A DNA stretch of 64,000 nucleotides from an uncultured Oligoflexia bacterium (GCA_913058265.1 CAJXPQ010000010.1:45869-109868); one strand, 5' to 3'. Positions 16,476 through 26,145 are shown, numbered from the stretch's first letter. Translations and numbers: made by a program. The notes: generated by a model from the letters alone, not told the origin.

Positions 16476-18065
16476 ATGAAGTTTTTACTAGTACTCACTC
16501 TCATCATCTTGAATTTTGCAAATACTGCTAAGGCAAGTCCTGTACATGAAGATGTAAAGATTATGCACGATGCAATTTATAAAATGGATATCCTTGTAAA
16601 TTATTATCGCACTGATATTCACCCATTGCTTGAGAGACTAGTTAAAAATCCAAGAGCTATTTATAATCAAGAGGAAATTAAGGAGATTCAATCTTTTTGG
16701 ACTCAATTTGTTGATTATAAAATTGTTTTAAACTCCCTCTATAATTCCTACGATGGGGTTGATGGTGAACTTGCAAACCTCGTAAAGTACACTGTTAACC
16801 TCCACCTTAATACACGTGCTGCTGAATTGTCCTCTAAACTTTGGAATAATAAGAATGCGCGTAAAAAACTAGATGAAAAGAATGAGGAGCAAATACCACG
16901 GGGATCATTTATCTCTATGGAGAATAGTCTTTTTAGACAATTTAATCCAAGTCTTTCTCTAGTTGATCTACCGACTTTCTTTCCTGTCTATTCTCTTGAA
17001 GCAGATCGCAGAAAATTTTCAGGTTATTACTCACTTAATTCAGATATCTATGCTGAAATTGATGTCCTGAATCGTGATGCTGAAAAAAGTATTTCAACTT
17101 ATGTAAGCTTTTTGACTGATAACTCAAATGTTAAAGAAGTTAAAAAGCGATTTTTTATCTATAAGTTTAAAAATCTTTTTTTTAAAATCATGAAAAAGAT
17201 TAGTACATGGTTAGGTAGCACTAAGGTTAATAATAGAGATCCCAGTGAATATAACGGTCAAACCTATATTGATCTAAGAATGGCTTATGAAATGGAATCA
17301 AAAGTTCTCCCTGGTGATATCATGCTGTCAAAGACTGAGTGGTTTTTATCTAATATATTTCTACCAGGCTTTTGGCCCCATTCCTTTTTATATATTGGAA
17401 ACCTTCAAAAGCTTAAGTTGTATTTCACTGATAGAGAAGTGACAGAGTACTTTTACTCTCAGTGTGTGAATGAGAGCCTATATTGTGTTGATTTTATCTC
17501 TTATTTAGAGATGTCGGAAAATACAAAATCTCAGTGGTCAGAATATAGAAAACATGATCAACATGGCTTTGAAAACTCACTAATTGAAGCAACTAAAGAT
17601 GGTGTTCATTTTTCAAGTATTCGTCATACATTTTTTAATGATCATCTTGCAGCACTTCGCCCTCGACTCTCAAAGAAAGAGAAGGCAATTGCCATTGTTG
17701 AGGCCATGAGTAAAGTTGGTCTTCCTTACGATTATGACTTTGACTTCCAAACAGATGATCGCCTTGTTTGTAGTGAACTGGTGGCAAAGTCTTATATGAA
17801 GGACTCTAGGAGAGTTGGAATTAACTTTAATTTTGATTTGGATAAGGAGAAGTATCTAGAACTTATCATGGGGAGAATTAATCTTCCTGTCATCAATATT
17901 GTGCACAAAGTTTATGATGAAGAGGTTTTATCACTTCGCAAATCAGAGCTAGATTTTGTGGCCTTTCTCAAGGGAAATGCAAAAACAAAAACCGCTATTT
18001 TTACGACTAAAGATGATTTTATTTCTACCAAAGATTGGAAGAAGTGGTCATTTATGAATAACTAA
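16476..18065 (+). CDS. Secreted permuted-papain (YiiX/NlpC-type) hydrolase
   Basis: 529 residues with an N-terminal signal peptide (cleavage near AKA, residue 20) and a long helical region to about 270. After it come LPGDIML, the histidine motif FWPHSFLYIG (His302) and, 130 residues later, the nucleophile motif LVCSELVAKSY (Cys432). Histidine before cysteine is the circularly permuted order of YiiX/LRAT-like NlpC/P60 enzymes, which cleave amide or ester bonds in peptidoglycan, lipids or proteins. The long helical N-terminal region is unusual. hemJ begins three bases after its stop. The enzyme class is well supported; the substrate is unknown. Confidence 0.75.
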   Translation: MKFLLVLTLIILNFANTAKASPVHEDVKIMHDAIYKMDILVNYYRTDIHPLLERLVKNPRAIYNQEEIKEIQSFWTQFVDYKIVLNSLYNSYDGVDGELANLVKYTVNLHLNTRAAELSSKLWNNKNARKKLDEKNEEQIPRGSFISMENSLFRQFNPSLSLVDLPTFFPVYSLEADRRKFSGYYSLNSDIYAEIDVLNRDAEKSISTYVSFLTDNSNVKEVKKRFFIYKFKNLFFKIMKKISTWLGSTKVNNRDPSEYNGQTYIDLRMAYEMESKVLPGDIMLSKTEWFLSNIFLPGFWPHSFLYIGNLQKLKLYFTDREVTEYFYSQCVNESLYCVDFISYLEMSENTKSQWSEYRKHDQHGFENSLIEATKDGVHFSSIRHTFFNDHLAALRPRLSKKEKAIAIVEAMSKVGLPYDYDFDFQTDDRLVCSELVAKSYMKDSRRVGINFNFDLDKEKYLELIMGRINLPVINIVHKVYDEEVLSLRKSELDFVAFLKGNAKTKTAIFTTKDDFISTKDWKKWSFMNN

Positions 18066-18067
18066 TA

Positions 18068-18496
18068 ATGTATTTATTTGCAAAGGCACTTCATTTAATT
18101 TCTATGGTTGCTTGGTTTGCAGGTCTATTTTATATGTTTAGACTTTTTGTTTATCATGTTGAAAATGCTAACAGTCCTGACTCAGTAAAAATGCTTAAGA
18201 TTATGGAGCATAAACTTTATAATTATATTACAACTCCTGCTATGGTCTCCACTATCTTCTTTGGAATCCTTTTAACTTATCAGGTGCCAGACTTCATTGG
18301 TCAGTTCTGGTTTCAATTGAAGTTAATGCTTTTGATTGTTCTTGTTATCTATCACTTCTATATTTCTTATACACTAAAACGATTTAAAAGAGATGATCTA
18401 TTTTTAAGTTCTAAACAGTGTCGGATGCTTAATGAAGCACCAACACTGCTGTTAGTTGGAATTATTCTTTGCGCTGTTTATAAATACACTTTATGA
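18068..18496 (+). CDS. hemJ: Protoporphyrinogen oxidase HemJ
   Basis: This small membrane protein oxidises protoporphyrinogen IX in heme synthesis. The 142 residues form four hydrophobic helices with the HemJ pattern: LHLISMVAWFAGLFYMFRLFVYH at the start (conserved histidine in LHLI), then MEHKLYNYITTPAM, FWFQLKLML and a final short helix. It starts right after the secreted hydrolase without its own strong Shine-Dalgarno, suggesting coupled translation. Heme demand is high here: the act operon encodes six heme c sites. Its end overlaps the convergent lpd gene by 6 bases. Confidence 0.88.
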   Translation: MYLFAKALHLISMVAWFAGLFYMFRLFVYHVENANSPDSVKMLKIMEHKLYNYITTPAMVSTIFFGILLTYQVPDFIGQFWFQLKLMLLIVLVIYHFYISYTLKRFKRDDLFLSSKQCRMLNEAPTLLLVGIILCAVYKYTL

Positions 18497-18503
18497 GTGT
18501 ATT
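18483..18503. terminator. Hairpin shared by convergent hemJ and lpd stop codons
   Basis: AATACACT and AGTGTATT pair perfectly around a 5-base loop, and both stop codons lie inside the structure. T-runs are weak on both sides, so termination efficiency is uncertain. Confidence 0.4.
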
Positions 18504-19897
18504 GCCCTGTCACCAGTAGCAGCTAAACATGCTTCTTTAAATGCTTCAGTATAAGTAGGATGAGCATGAGACGTTCTTGCTATATCTTCTGCAGAAGCTC
18601 GATACTCCATGGCCAAAACAGCTTCAGCAATAAGGTCTGCACATCTTGGTCCAATCATATGAACACCTAGTATTTCATCAGTATCTGGATCTGCAAGTAC
18701 TTTTATGAGCCCATCAGATTCTTCACTGGCACGAGCTCTTCCTAATGCTTTAAATGGAAATGATCCTTTTTTAAACTTTATTCCATCTTTTTTAAGTTCT
18801 TCTTCTGTTTTTCCAACCGATGAAACTTCAGGCCACGTATAAACGACCCCTGGAATAAGGTTGTAATTAATATGTGGCTTTTGTCCCGCAAGTAGTTCTG
18901 CTACAAACATACCTTCTTCTTCCGCCTTATGAGCAAGCATCATACCTGTTGTAACATCTCCAATTGCATAAATATTATCAACAGTTGTTCTTAGATTGTT
19001 ATCTGTAGGGATTTGAGAACGCTCATTTAGCTCTATTCCAACATTTTCTAGTCCAAGACCGTCAGTAAAGGGACGTCTTCCAACAGAAACTAAGCAATAA
19101 TCACCTTCTAAGACAAGATCTGAATCTTTTTTCATATCTTTTGCAGTAACGACTACATTACTGCCTTTATTCTCAACTTTATTTACCTGGTGCTTTAAAT
19201 AAAAATCAATTCCATCTTTCTTTAAAACTTTCTGTAGATTTCGACCGAGTTCTTTATCCATCATGGCAATTATTCCATCTGCATATTCAACAACAGATAC
19301 CTTTGCTCCAAGTCTTCTGTAAGCACTACCGAGTTCAAGTCCAATAACTCCACCGCCAATAACGATGAGATGCTTTGGTACATCTTTAAGCTTTAAGGCT
19401 TCAGTTGAAGAGATAATTCTCTTCTTATCTATTTCCATACCCGGAAAAACCGTGGGCTTAGAACCTGTCGCAATAATTGTATTTTTAGTTTTTATCTCAA
19501 CGGTTTCTTTCTCACCTTTAACGATGATTGTATTTTTATCTTTAAAAGAGCCCAGGCCATGGATTGTTGTAATTTTGTTTTTATCCATCAAGAACTGAAC
19601 ACCATTACATGTTGTATCAACAACAGACTGTACTCTTCCCATCATCTTTGGGAAGTCTAGCTTTACATTCTCAACTTCAATTCCGTGGACAGTATGAGAG
19701 TGTATTGTCTGGTGGTAACGCTCACTAGAGTCAAGTAGAGCTTTAGAAGGAATACATCCAACATTTAAACATGTTCCACCTAGAGTGCTATATTTTTCAA
19801 TAATGGCCGTTTTAAAGCCAAGTTGTGCCATTCTAATAGCACAAACATAGCCACCCGGGCCTGATCCAATAATTACTACGTCATATTCGTTACTCAT
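18491..19897 (-). CDS. lpd: Dihydrolipoyl dehydrogenase (E3)
   Basis: This FAD enzyme re-oxidises the dihydrolipoyl arm of 2-oxoacid dehydrogenase complexes and makes NADH. The 468 residues show the FAD loop GSGPGG (11-16), the redox-active disulfide GGTCLNVGCIPSK (Cys43, Cys48), the NAD loop GGGVIGLELGS, the second FAD motif TTVDNIYAIGDV and the C-terminal active-site HAHPTYTEAF. It ends the sucA-sucB-lpd operon, 15 bases after sucB, with an AAAGGA ribosome site. Confidence 0.96.
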   Translation of the reverse strand: MSNEYDVVIIGSGPGGYVCAIRMAQLGFKTAIIEKYSTLGGTCLNVGCIPSKALLDSSERYHQTIHSHTVHGIEVENVKLDFPKMMGRVQSVVDTTCNGVQFLMDKNKITTIHGLGSFKDKNTIIVKGEKETVEIKTKNTIIATGSKPTVFPGMEIDKKRIISSTEALKLKDVPKHLIVIGGGVIGLELGSAYRRLGAKVSVVEYADGIIAMMDKELGRNLQKVLKKDGIDFYLKHQVNKVENKGSNVVVTAKDMKKDSDLVLEGDYCLVSVGRRPFTDGLGLENVGIELNERSQIPTDNNLRTTVDNIYAIGDVTTGMMLAHKAEEEGMFVAELLAGQKPHINYNLIPGVVYTWPEVSSVGKTEEELKKDGIKFKKGSFPFKALGRARASEESDGLIKVLADPDTDEILGVHMIGPRCADLIAEAVLAMEYRASAEDIARTSHAHPTYTEAFKEACLAATGDRAIHS

Positions 19898-19912
19898 GAT
19901 ATTTCCTTTTAA

Positions 19913-21139
19913 TTAAAGATCTAAAATCATTCTTTGTGGATCTTCTAATAATTCCTTAACAGTTTTTAAAAAACCTACTGAGTCTTTTCCATCAATAACT
20001 CTATGGTCATATGAAAGGGCAAGATACATAATTGGTCTTACTTCGATCTTACCATCAACAACCCATGGTCTCTCAACAATATTATGCATACCAAGTATAG
20101 CTGATTGAGGAATGTTAAGAATTGGTGTAGAAAGCATAGATCCAAATACACCACCATTTGTGATTGTAAATGTTCCGCCATTCATTTCGTCGACAGTAAT
20201 TTTCCCATCCCTTGCTTTCCCAGCAAGTCTTGCAATTTCAGATTCAATTTGAGCTAGGGTCATTGATTCAGAATTTCTAACAACTGGAACCACTAATCCT
20301 TTTGCACTTGATACGGCTATGCCCATGTCCACATACTCTGGAATTAAAAGGTCTTCACCATCAATTTGAGCATTTACTAGGGGGTGATTATTCATGGCGA
20401 TGGTACAGGCTTTAGTGAAAAGTGACATAAAGCCAAGCTTAATTCCATGTTTCTTTACAAATTGATCTTGATATTTTTTTCGCATATCCATTAATGGTTT
20501 CATATCAACTTCATTAAACGTAGTGAGCATCGCCGTTGAGTTCTTAGCTTCAGTTAAGCGTTTTGCAATGGTTTTTCTAAGGCGAGTCATCCCTTCGCGC
20601 TTCACTTCTCTCGAGATACCACCGCCAGATAAAACAACTGCTTCTCTTACTGGAGCGGCTTCTCTAGCAGGTGTTGATGCAGGTGCTTGTGTCGGTGCAC
20701 TTGCACTAAGTGCATCTCCTTTAGTAACTCGTCCGTCTTTACCAGAACCAGTAACTTGGCTTGCATCCATTCCTTTTTCTGCAAGTATTTTTCCTGCTGC
20801 AGGTGAGGCATGTTGTATAGTCTTTCCACTGTCTGCAACAGCTGCTGTTGCGGGAGCTTCTGGAGCTTTAGATGCTTCTTCTTTCTTTGGAGCTGCATCT
20901 CCTTCACCAGGTTCTAGTGTTGCAATGACTGCTCCGATTGGAAGATCAGTGCCTTCCTCAACGGTGATTTTAAGAGTACCACTTTCCTCTGCAGGCAATT
21001 CGATAGTAGCTTTGTCAGATTCGATATCACATATGATATCTCCCTCTTCAACAAATTCTCCATCTTCTTTATGCCAAGCTACAAGTGTAACTTCTGTAAC
21101 AGATTCTCCAATAACTGGAACTTTAATTTCAATGGCCAT
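19913..21139 (-). CDS. sucB: 2-oxoglutarate dehydrogenase E2, dihydrolipoyl succinyltransferase
   Basis: Transfers succinyl from lipoate to CoA and forms the core of the complex. The order is one lipoyl domain with Lys43 in ESDKATIEL, an Ala/Pro/Glu-rich linker (83-108), the E1/E3-binding domain (about 109-143, [14 protein letters not shown]...[10 protein letters not shown]), a second linker, and the catalytic domain ending in the active-site YDHRVIDG (His379) and [12 protein letters not shown]. The length of 408 residues matches bacterial SucB. Position between sucA and lpd fixes the complex as OGDH and not pyruvate dehydrogenase. Confidence 0.95.
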   Translation of the reverse strand: MAIEIKVPVIGESVTEVTLVAWHKEDGEFVEEGDIICDIESDKATIELPAEESGTLKITVEEGTDLPIGAVIATLEPGEGDAAPKKEEASKAPEAPATAAVADSGKTIQHASPAAGKILAEKGMDASQVTGSGKDGRVTKGDALSASAPTQAPASTPAREAAPVREAVVLSGGGISREVKREGMTRLRKTIAKRLTEAKNSTAMLTTFNEVDMKPLMDMRKKYQDQFVKKHGIKLGFMSLFTKACTIAMNNHPLVNAQIDGEDLLIPEYVDMGIAVSSAKGLVVPVVRNSESMTLAQIESEIARLAGKARDGKITVDEMNGGTFTITNGGVFGSMLSTPILNIPQSAILGMHNIVERPWVVDGKIEVRPIMYLALSYDHRVIDGKDSVGFLKTVKELLEDPQRMILDL

Positions 21140-21154
21140 AATTTAATCCTTAAT

Positions 21155-23929
21155 TTATTTTAATGCTTCATTTATAATATTTGCTTGCTCTCTTTTATGA
21201 ACCACGCTGTGTCCAGTTGCCGGAGTAGAACTCATAGGCCTTGCGATCACTTTAAAGTTCATAAAGATTTCAAATTGTCTTGTGATAAAATGTTCCCAAA
21301 ATCCCATATTGATAGGCTCTTCTTGAACCCATACAACTTCTTTACCTTTAGATTCTTCTAATACTGCCTGTACTTGTTTGACAGGAAAAGGGTAGAGTTG
21401 TTCTAGTCTAACAATGGCAACATCTTTGATCTCGTCATTTTTTCTTTTGTTCATCAATTCAAAGTAAATTTTACCCGTACAGAAAACGACTTTTCTAGCA
21501 TCAGATAGTTTAACTGTTGAGTCAGTTATAACTTCTTTAAAGTTACCGCCTTCTAATTCGTGAACAGCACTTACACAGTCCGCAGATCGTAGATTAGATT
21601 TAGGTGTAAGAACAACAAGTGGCTTTCTAAAAGTATAAGCTTGCTGACGTCTCAGAAGGTGAAACATATTTGCAGGTGTTGATGGGTTTGCAACAATCAT
21701 ATTATCTTGTGCACATAATTGAAGGTATCTCTCTGGTCTACATGAAGAATGTTCTGGACCTTGACCTTCGTATCCGTGTGGTAGCAGCATCGTGAGCCCA
21801 CTCATTCGCTCCCATTTAGATTCACCTGAAGATATAAATTGATCCATTACAACTTGCGCCGTATTTGAAAAATCTCCAAACTGAGCTTCCCAAATATTTA
21901 ATGATTTAGGCGATGCTTGGGAATAACCGTATTCAAAAGCTAGAACGGCATATTCAGAAAGGTGAGAGTTGTAAATTCTGAGTTCACCTTGTTCTTCTTG
22001 TAAGTGAGCAAGGCCGCAATATGCAGCATTAGTTTTCTCATCAAAAAGCTTACTCATTCTATGAGAAAATGTTCCTCTTATGACATCTTGTCCTGTGAAG
22101 CGAACATTATTTCCTTCTAATAGTAACGAGCCATAGGCGAGTAATTCACACATCGCCCAGTCAAGCCTATCTTCGGCATAAGATTTTTTTCTTTCATCTA
22201 AAAGTTTCTGTGCTTTCTTTAAAACATTAAAACCTTCAGGGGAGTTTGTAATTCTATCTAGAATAAGGTCAAGGTGTTTTCTTGGTACACCTGTAGATGG
22301 AGATGTTTCAAAGTCTTGTGGTTTTGACCAATTTAAATCAAGCCATTCCGTATGGGGACCTTTGACTCGCTCTGGAAGAGTGTGATCCTTGACCATATTA
22401 AATCTATCTGAAAGCATTTGTTTAAAATCTTTCTCACCTTGTTTTGCATCTTCTTTTGTTATTTGGCCCCACCCAACTAGATTGTCTAGATATAGTTGTC
22501 TTGGGTTTTTTTGTTTTGCAATGAGTCCGTATAGCTCTGGCTGAGTATACTTTGGCTCGTCACCTTCATTATGTCCGTGCTTTCTGTAACAAACCATATC
22601 AATGAAAATATCTGTTTTGAACTTTTGTCTAAACTCCATGGCAAATTCCATCGCATAAACAACTGATTCAGGATCGTCACCGTTTACGTGTAAAATGGGA
22701 GCCTCTAGAGATCTAGCCAGGGAACAACAGTAGTGTGAAGAACGTGCATCGTGCCAGTCTGTTGTAAAACCAATTTGATTATTTATAACAAAATGAATCG
22801 CTCCACCACATTCATAGGCCGGAAGCTCTGCCATTTGTAGTGTTTCATAGACCACACCTTGCCCAGCGACAGCTGCATCACCATGTATCATAATTGGTAC
22901 AACCGAAGAGGTATCTTTTTCATATCTTAAATCCGCTTGGGCCCTAGCGTATCCTAATGCTACCGGCGCAACACACTCCAGATGAGAAGGGTTGTGCATT
23001 AGTTTCAGATAAACATCTTTATCATTAGCCGTTTTCATTATTGCTGAATAACCTTGGTGGTACTTTACATCACCTCCACCAGTATGCTGGTCATCTTCTC
23101 CACCAGGCTCAAACTCTTTAAATATAAACCCGTATGATTTTCCAATTATATTAGCAAGGACATTGAGTCTTCCTCTATGGGCCATACCAAATACAAACTC
23201 TTTAACTCCAAGGTCGACACCTTTGGTAATCATTGCGTCTAGGCCTGGAATTGTTGATTCTCCACCCTCAAGTGAAAATCTTTTTTGACCTACATATTTT
23301 GTTTGGAGAAAATTCTCAAACACTGAAGCTTGATTTAATTTATGAAGGATGCGCTCTTTTTTAACTTTTGGAAGATCAATGGTATGTCCATCTCTTTCGA
23401 AGTTTTCTCTAACCCATCTTCTTATTTCAGTGTTGTTGGAATGGTAGTATTCAATACCAATCTTATAGCAATAAATTCTTTTAACATGTGTAAGGATATC
23501 CTTAAGCTTTGCTTTTCCAAGACCTAAGAACTTTCCACATATAAATTCTTTTTCAAGGTCACTTTCTTCGAGACCATATTCTTGTAGGTCAAGTTTTGCG
23601 GCCCTATCTCTTCTTGGACGAATAGGGTTTGTATCAGAAACGAGATGACCTCTGGCCCTGTAGGCCTGAACAATCCTAAAGACATTAAATTCTTTTGTAA
23701 GCATTAGTTCGTCTACTGTGCCAGTGCCAGTGCCAGTGCCAGTACCGCCTTCAGAGTTATTTGAACTACTATCTGAGTATAATTCGTCTAGCTTGAACTC
23801 GAATCCTTTAAAAAACATTTGCCAAGATTCATCCAACATTGTTGGATCACTTTTAAAAGTTTCATACATTGAGTCAATAAATGCAGCATCAGAGCTAGCT
23901 AAATGAGAATAGTCATTTTTAGATGTCAT
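21155..23929 (-). CDS. sucA: 2-oxoglutarate dehydrogenase E1
   Basis: This thiamine-diphosphate enzyme decarboxylates 2-oxoglutarate in the TCA cycle. At 924 residues it is close to the usual 930. Visible are the N-terminal E2-contact peptide region, GMAHRGRLNVL, HLECVAPVALG, the ThDP motif starting at GDAAVAGQG, YRKHGHNEGDEP and the C-terminal PHGYEGQGPEHSS. Near residue 60-75 is a (Gly-Thr)n run encoded by a hexanucleotide repeat. First gene of sucA-sucB-lpd, with AAAAGG before the ATG. Confidence 0.96.
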   Translation of the reverse strand: MTSKNDYSHLASSDAAFIDSMYETFKSDPTMLDESWQMFFKGFEFKLDELYSDSSSNNSEGGTGTGTGTGTVDELMLTKEFNVFRIVQAYRARGHLVSDTNPIRPRRDRAAKLDLQEYGLEESDLEKEFICGKFLGLGKAKLKDILTHVKRIYCYKIGIEYYHSNNTEIRRWVRENFERDGHTIDLPKVKKERILHKLNQASVFENFLQTKYVGQKRFSLEGGESTIPGLDAMITKGVDLGVKEFVFGMAHRGRLNVLANIIGKSYGFIFKEFEPGGEDDQHTGGGDVKYHQGYSAIMKTANDKDVYLKLMHNPSHLECVAPVALGYARAQADLRYEKDTSSVVPIMIHGDAAVAGQGVVYETLQMAELPAYECGGAIHFVINNQIGFTTDWHDARSSHYCCSLARSLEAPILHVNGDDPESVVYAMEFAMEFRQKFKTDIFIDMVCYRKHGHNEGDEPKYTQPELYGLIAKQKNPRQLYLDNLVGWGQITKEDAKQGEKDFKQMLSDRFNMVKDHTLPERVKGPHTEWLDLNWSKPQDFETSPSTGVPRKHLDLILDRITNSPEGFNVLKKAQKLLDERKKSYAEDRLDWAMCELLAYGSLLLEGNNVRFTGQDVIRGTFSHRMSKLFDEKTNAAYCGLAHLQEEQGELRIYNSHLSEYAVLAFEYGYSQASPKSLNIWEAQFGDFSNTAQVVMDQFISSGESKWERMSGLTMLLPHGYEGQGPEHSSCRPERYLQLCAQDNMIVANPSTPANMFHLLRRQQAYTFRKPLVVLTPKSNLRSADCVSAVHELEGGNFKEVITDSTVKLSDARKVVFCTGKIYFELMNKRKNDEIKDVAIVRLEQLYPFPVKQVQAVLEESKGKEVVWVQEEPINMGFWEHFITRQFEIFMNFKVIARPMSSTPATGHSVVHKREQANIINEALK
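23719..23748. repeat. Tandem 6-bp repeat inside sucA
   Basis: Four consecutive copies of GCCAGT on the plus strand, with imperfect units at the ends, encode alternating Gly-Thr in the flexible region near the SucA N-terminus. A 6-bp unit keeps frame, so slippage would change linker length only. Confidence 0.75.
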
Positions 23930-24120
23930 TTTTTTATTACCTTTTGATTATTAAAATAGAATTTTTCATTTTGTATTAGCAATATATGGCCTCTTTCCTT
24001 GCGGAAAACATCGAATTTAATAGACGATTGAAATTGTTTTAATTATATTAATGTTTAATAAAATTAGCAATTTATAAATAATAGTCGTAGTTTTTTCTCC
24101 TCGACTTAAAGGCAAATCAA

Positions 24121-24555
24121 ATGAAGAAAAATTTCTTGATTTCAATTATACTGTTCGCATCTACTCAGTTATTTTCAGCCAGTCATGAAGGTTGTAATAT
24201 TCAATTTAAAGATTCAACAATCTGTGCTGAAGTTAACTTCACAAGTCCTATTGGAAGAAAGGATGACGCTACTTTCAAATTAACTTTCTATGAGGGAAAA
24301 AATAAGATCATTTTAAAAACTAAACCTAATGTTTACCTTTGGATGATTATGAAGAATGGACATGAGCATGGATCAGAAAAATTAACACAGAAAATTGAAG
24401 GAAGTGATTACTTGTTCAGTAACGTATGGTTTATGATGCTTGGGCAATGGCAACTTCATGTAAAGTTCAAACATAAAGGTAAGGATTTATCCGGACTACT
24501 ACCGATCTGTGTCAAAAAATCTAGTAAGAATAGCTACCACGGACTATGTAAATAA
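24121..24555 (+). CDS. Small secreted protein, possibly YtkA/FixH-like
   Basis: 144 residues with a signal peptide (cleavage near LFSAS). The mature part has a beta-sandwich look with two cysteine pairs near the ends (GCNIQF, STICAE; ICVKK, GLCK). The segment WMIMKNGHEHGSEK ... NVWFMMLGQWQLHVKF, with Met/His residues and a conserved-looking MxGxW pattern, resembles YtkA-like domains, some of which bind copper. That family link is tentative. It lies alone between the sucA promoter region and a receiver gene; AAAGG precedes the ATG. The 191-bp gap upstream shows no other gene. Confidence 0.6.
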   Translation: MKKNFLISIILFASTQLFSASHEGCNIQFKDSTICAEVNFTSPIGRKDDATFKLTFYEGKNKIILKTKPNVYLWMIMKNGHEHGSEKLTQKIEGSDYLFSNVWFMMLGQWQLHVKFKHKGKDLSGLLPICVKKSSKNSYHGLCK

Positions 24556-24572
24556 TTTCAATTATTTATTCA

Positions 24573-24600
24573 TTGCACAAATTTGAATATACGGTAAAAT
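24573..24600 (+). promoter_or_regulatory. Promoter of the receiver-domain gene, leaderless type
   Basis: TAAAAT (24595-24600, five of six matches) ends 7 nt before the ATG at 24608; TTGCAC (24573-24578) lies 16 bp upstream as a partial -35 box. Confidence 0.35.
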
Positions 24601-24607
24601 ATAAGAT

Positions 24608-24994
24608 ATGGAGCATGAACATATGGTTAATATTATTGCAGTAGACGATGAAAGAGATGTAAAGGTTCTCTTCGAACACTTCTTTCATGATGAGATAGAC
24701 GAAGGAAAGGTTAATCTCATTTTTACTCAATCTGGTGAAAATTGTCTTAAGCAAATACCAACTTTAAGTGGTAAAATAATTGTTCTATCCGATATAAATA
24801 TGCCAGGTATGAATGGCATTGAATTACTAAAATCGATCAATACAAAACACCCAGAGGTTTCAGTACTTCTTATAAGTGCATATGATCAAAATAGGTACTA
24901 TGATGAGATGAGGGCCAACGGCGCAAAAGGATATGTCTCTAAGCCTGTGGACTTTGTTGCGCTCAAAGAAATGGTCTTTGCCATTGCTAATTAA
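24608..24994 (+). CDS. Single-domain response regulator
   Basis: A lone receiver domain (128 residues): acidic pair in IIAVDDERD, phospho-acceptor Asp in LSDINMPGMNG, Ser in LLISAYD and Lys in VSKPVD. There is no output domain. Two starts are possible: the ATG at 24608, consistent with the leaderless promoter just upstream, or the ATG at 24623, which has GGAG nine bases before it; I keep the first. No kinase is adjacent. The closest similar protein in the window is the receiver at 10295. Confidence 0.9.
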   Translation: MEHEHMVNIIAVDDERDVKVLFEHFFHDEIDEGKVNLIFTQSGENCLKQIPTLSGKIIVLSDINMPGMNGIELLKSINTKHPEVSVLLISAYDQNRYYDEMRANGAKGYVSKPVDFVALKEMVFAIAN

Positions 24995-25096
24995 TAACAT
25001 TTCAATGAGTTACACCCTGTAATTTTAACCTAATCCCTCTTTTTATTTTTCAATTGCCCCTACATGGCTGATGATCGCTCCAATCAAGGAGATTTC

Positions 25097-25585
25097 ATGA
25101 AAAAGTTTATATTATGCTTATTACTAGTACTAACTTCATTACCTGGCTTTTCCAAAGAAGTTGAACTAGTGCAGATTACTAATGATGAAGATAATGCTGT
25201 CGCTAAGTTTTATGCATTACTCGATGAGCATAATGATCTAATTGGTCTTAGTGGTAAAAAATTTATAGATGGTATTGCTGTTGAAGTTACAGACTACGGT
25301 TCAGAGCTAGACTCTGAGGGGATCACAGTAAAGAAATTAGACGAGTATAATGTTGTTATCCTAAGGTCTTCTAATATACATGCAAGTTATGGCGGACAAT
25401 TAGAGCTTGATTTTCTTTATAACGGAATTACTGGATCTCGTGGATCATTTGAGATGTCTCTAGAAAGGGAAGGAAATACGTGGAAGCTTTATCAAGGTAA
25501 AAAGAGCATGACACATATTCATATGTATAGTAAAAAGAAGTTTTGGAAAACAATAGGAATCAAAGCAATTAAAATTATAAAATAA
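25097..25585 (+). CDS. Secreted protein of unknown function
   Basis: The start is the ATG at 25097, which has AAGGAG (25086-25091) and directly begins a signal peptide (MKKFILCLLLVLTSLPGFS); an ATG at 25064 adds only a non-conserved tail. The mature protein (about 140 residues) is beta-rich and charged, with a basic C-terminus ending KAIKIIK. I recognise no family. Its stop overlaps the start of the next gene (TAATG), so the two are coupled. Confidence 0.75.
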   Translation: MKKFILCLLLVLTSLPGFSKEVELVQITNDEDNAVAKFYALLDEHNDLIGLSGKKFIDGIAVEVTDYGSELDSEGITVKKLDEYNVVILRSSNIHASYGGQLELDFLYNGITGSRGSFEMSLEREGNTWKLYQGKKSMTHIHMYSKKKFWKTIGIKAIKIIK

Positions 25586-26064
25586 TGAAAAACCTTATAC
25601 TTGAAAATTCAATATTCATATACGCACTACTGGCGATCTTACTTTTCAGCCTCAGTATCTACTTAGGGTACTTATTTAAGCTTTTAAAGGCACAAAAAAG
25701 TAAGAATGAAGAAAATCAAATTATTCTTAAAAACTTTTTAACTGAAAAGAGGGCAGACCATCAGGAGAGTATCATCTTTATCGCTAAGGCCACCTTACAG
25801 GGTCAATGTGAAATTTCTGAGGCCTGTATACGAATAAAGAAACTACTTGAAGTTTTTGGTGAGTACACTTTTCACGAAGACCTGGTCCCAATTTACAATT
25901 TTTATAATGCACTATCAAGCTTTGCCTACCTTGATGATAGGGCCGGCCTGAGTAAACAAGATATGTTCAAACAAGACTCTGCCAGATTTAAGGTTGAAGA
26001 AGAGCATAAAGAGAGCTTTATGAAGTCTTTGAGTTCACTGCTTACTATCTTTGAAGCCAACTAG
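25585..26064 (+). CDS. Membrane-anchored protein, DUF2489-like
   Basis: 159 residues: one N-terminal transmembrane helix (about 9-32) followed by a helical cytoplasmic domain. The segment IAKATLQGQCEISEACIRIKKLL and the later VPIYNFYNALSSFAYLDD resemble DUF2489 proteins, in which a membrane helix precedes a conserved helical bundle. Function is unknown. It overlaps the preceding secreted protein gene by one base, which hints at a joint envelope role. The family assignment is from memory of the pattern and is moderate. Confidence 0.6.
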   Translation: MKNLILENSIFIYALLAILLFSLSIYLGYLFKLLKAQKSKNEENQIILKNFLTEKRADHQESIIFIAKATLQGQCEISEACIRIKKLLEVFGEYTFHEDLVPIYNFYNALSSFAYLDDRAGLSKQDMFKQDSARFKVEEEHKESFMKSLSSLLTIFEAN

Positions 26065-26145
26065 TTTTTCCTGTCTATTCTGCGTTAATATTGAATGTTT
26101 ATGATCTTAAAGCTATTATGATCACAATCTAACAAGGAAATATTT

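Noticed and set aside
20523..21146. Long 207-codon open frame on the plus strand opposite sucB
   Set aside because: It is antisense to the conserved lipoyl and linker regions of sucB; its Ala/Ser/Pro-rich product is what the opposite strand of an Ala/Glu/Lys-rich linker gives, and there is no ribosome site.
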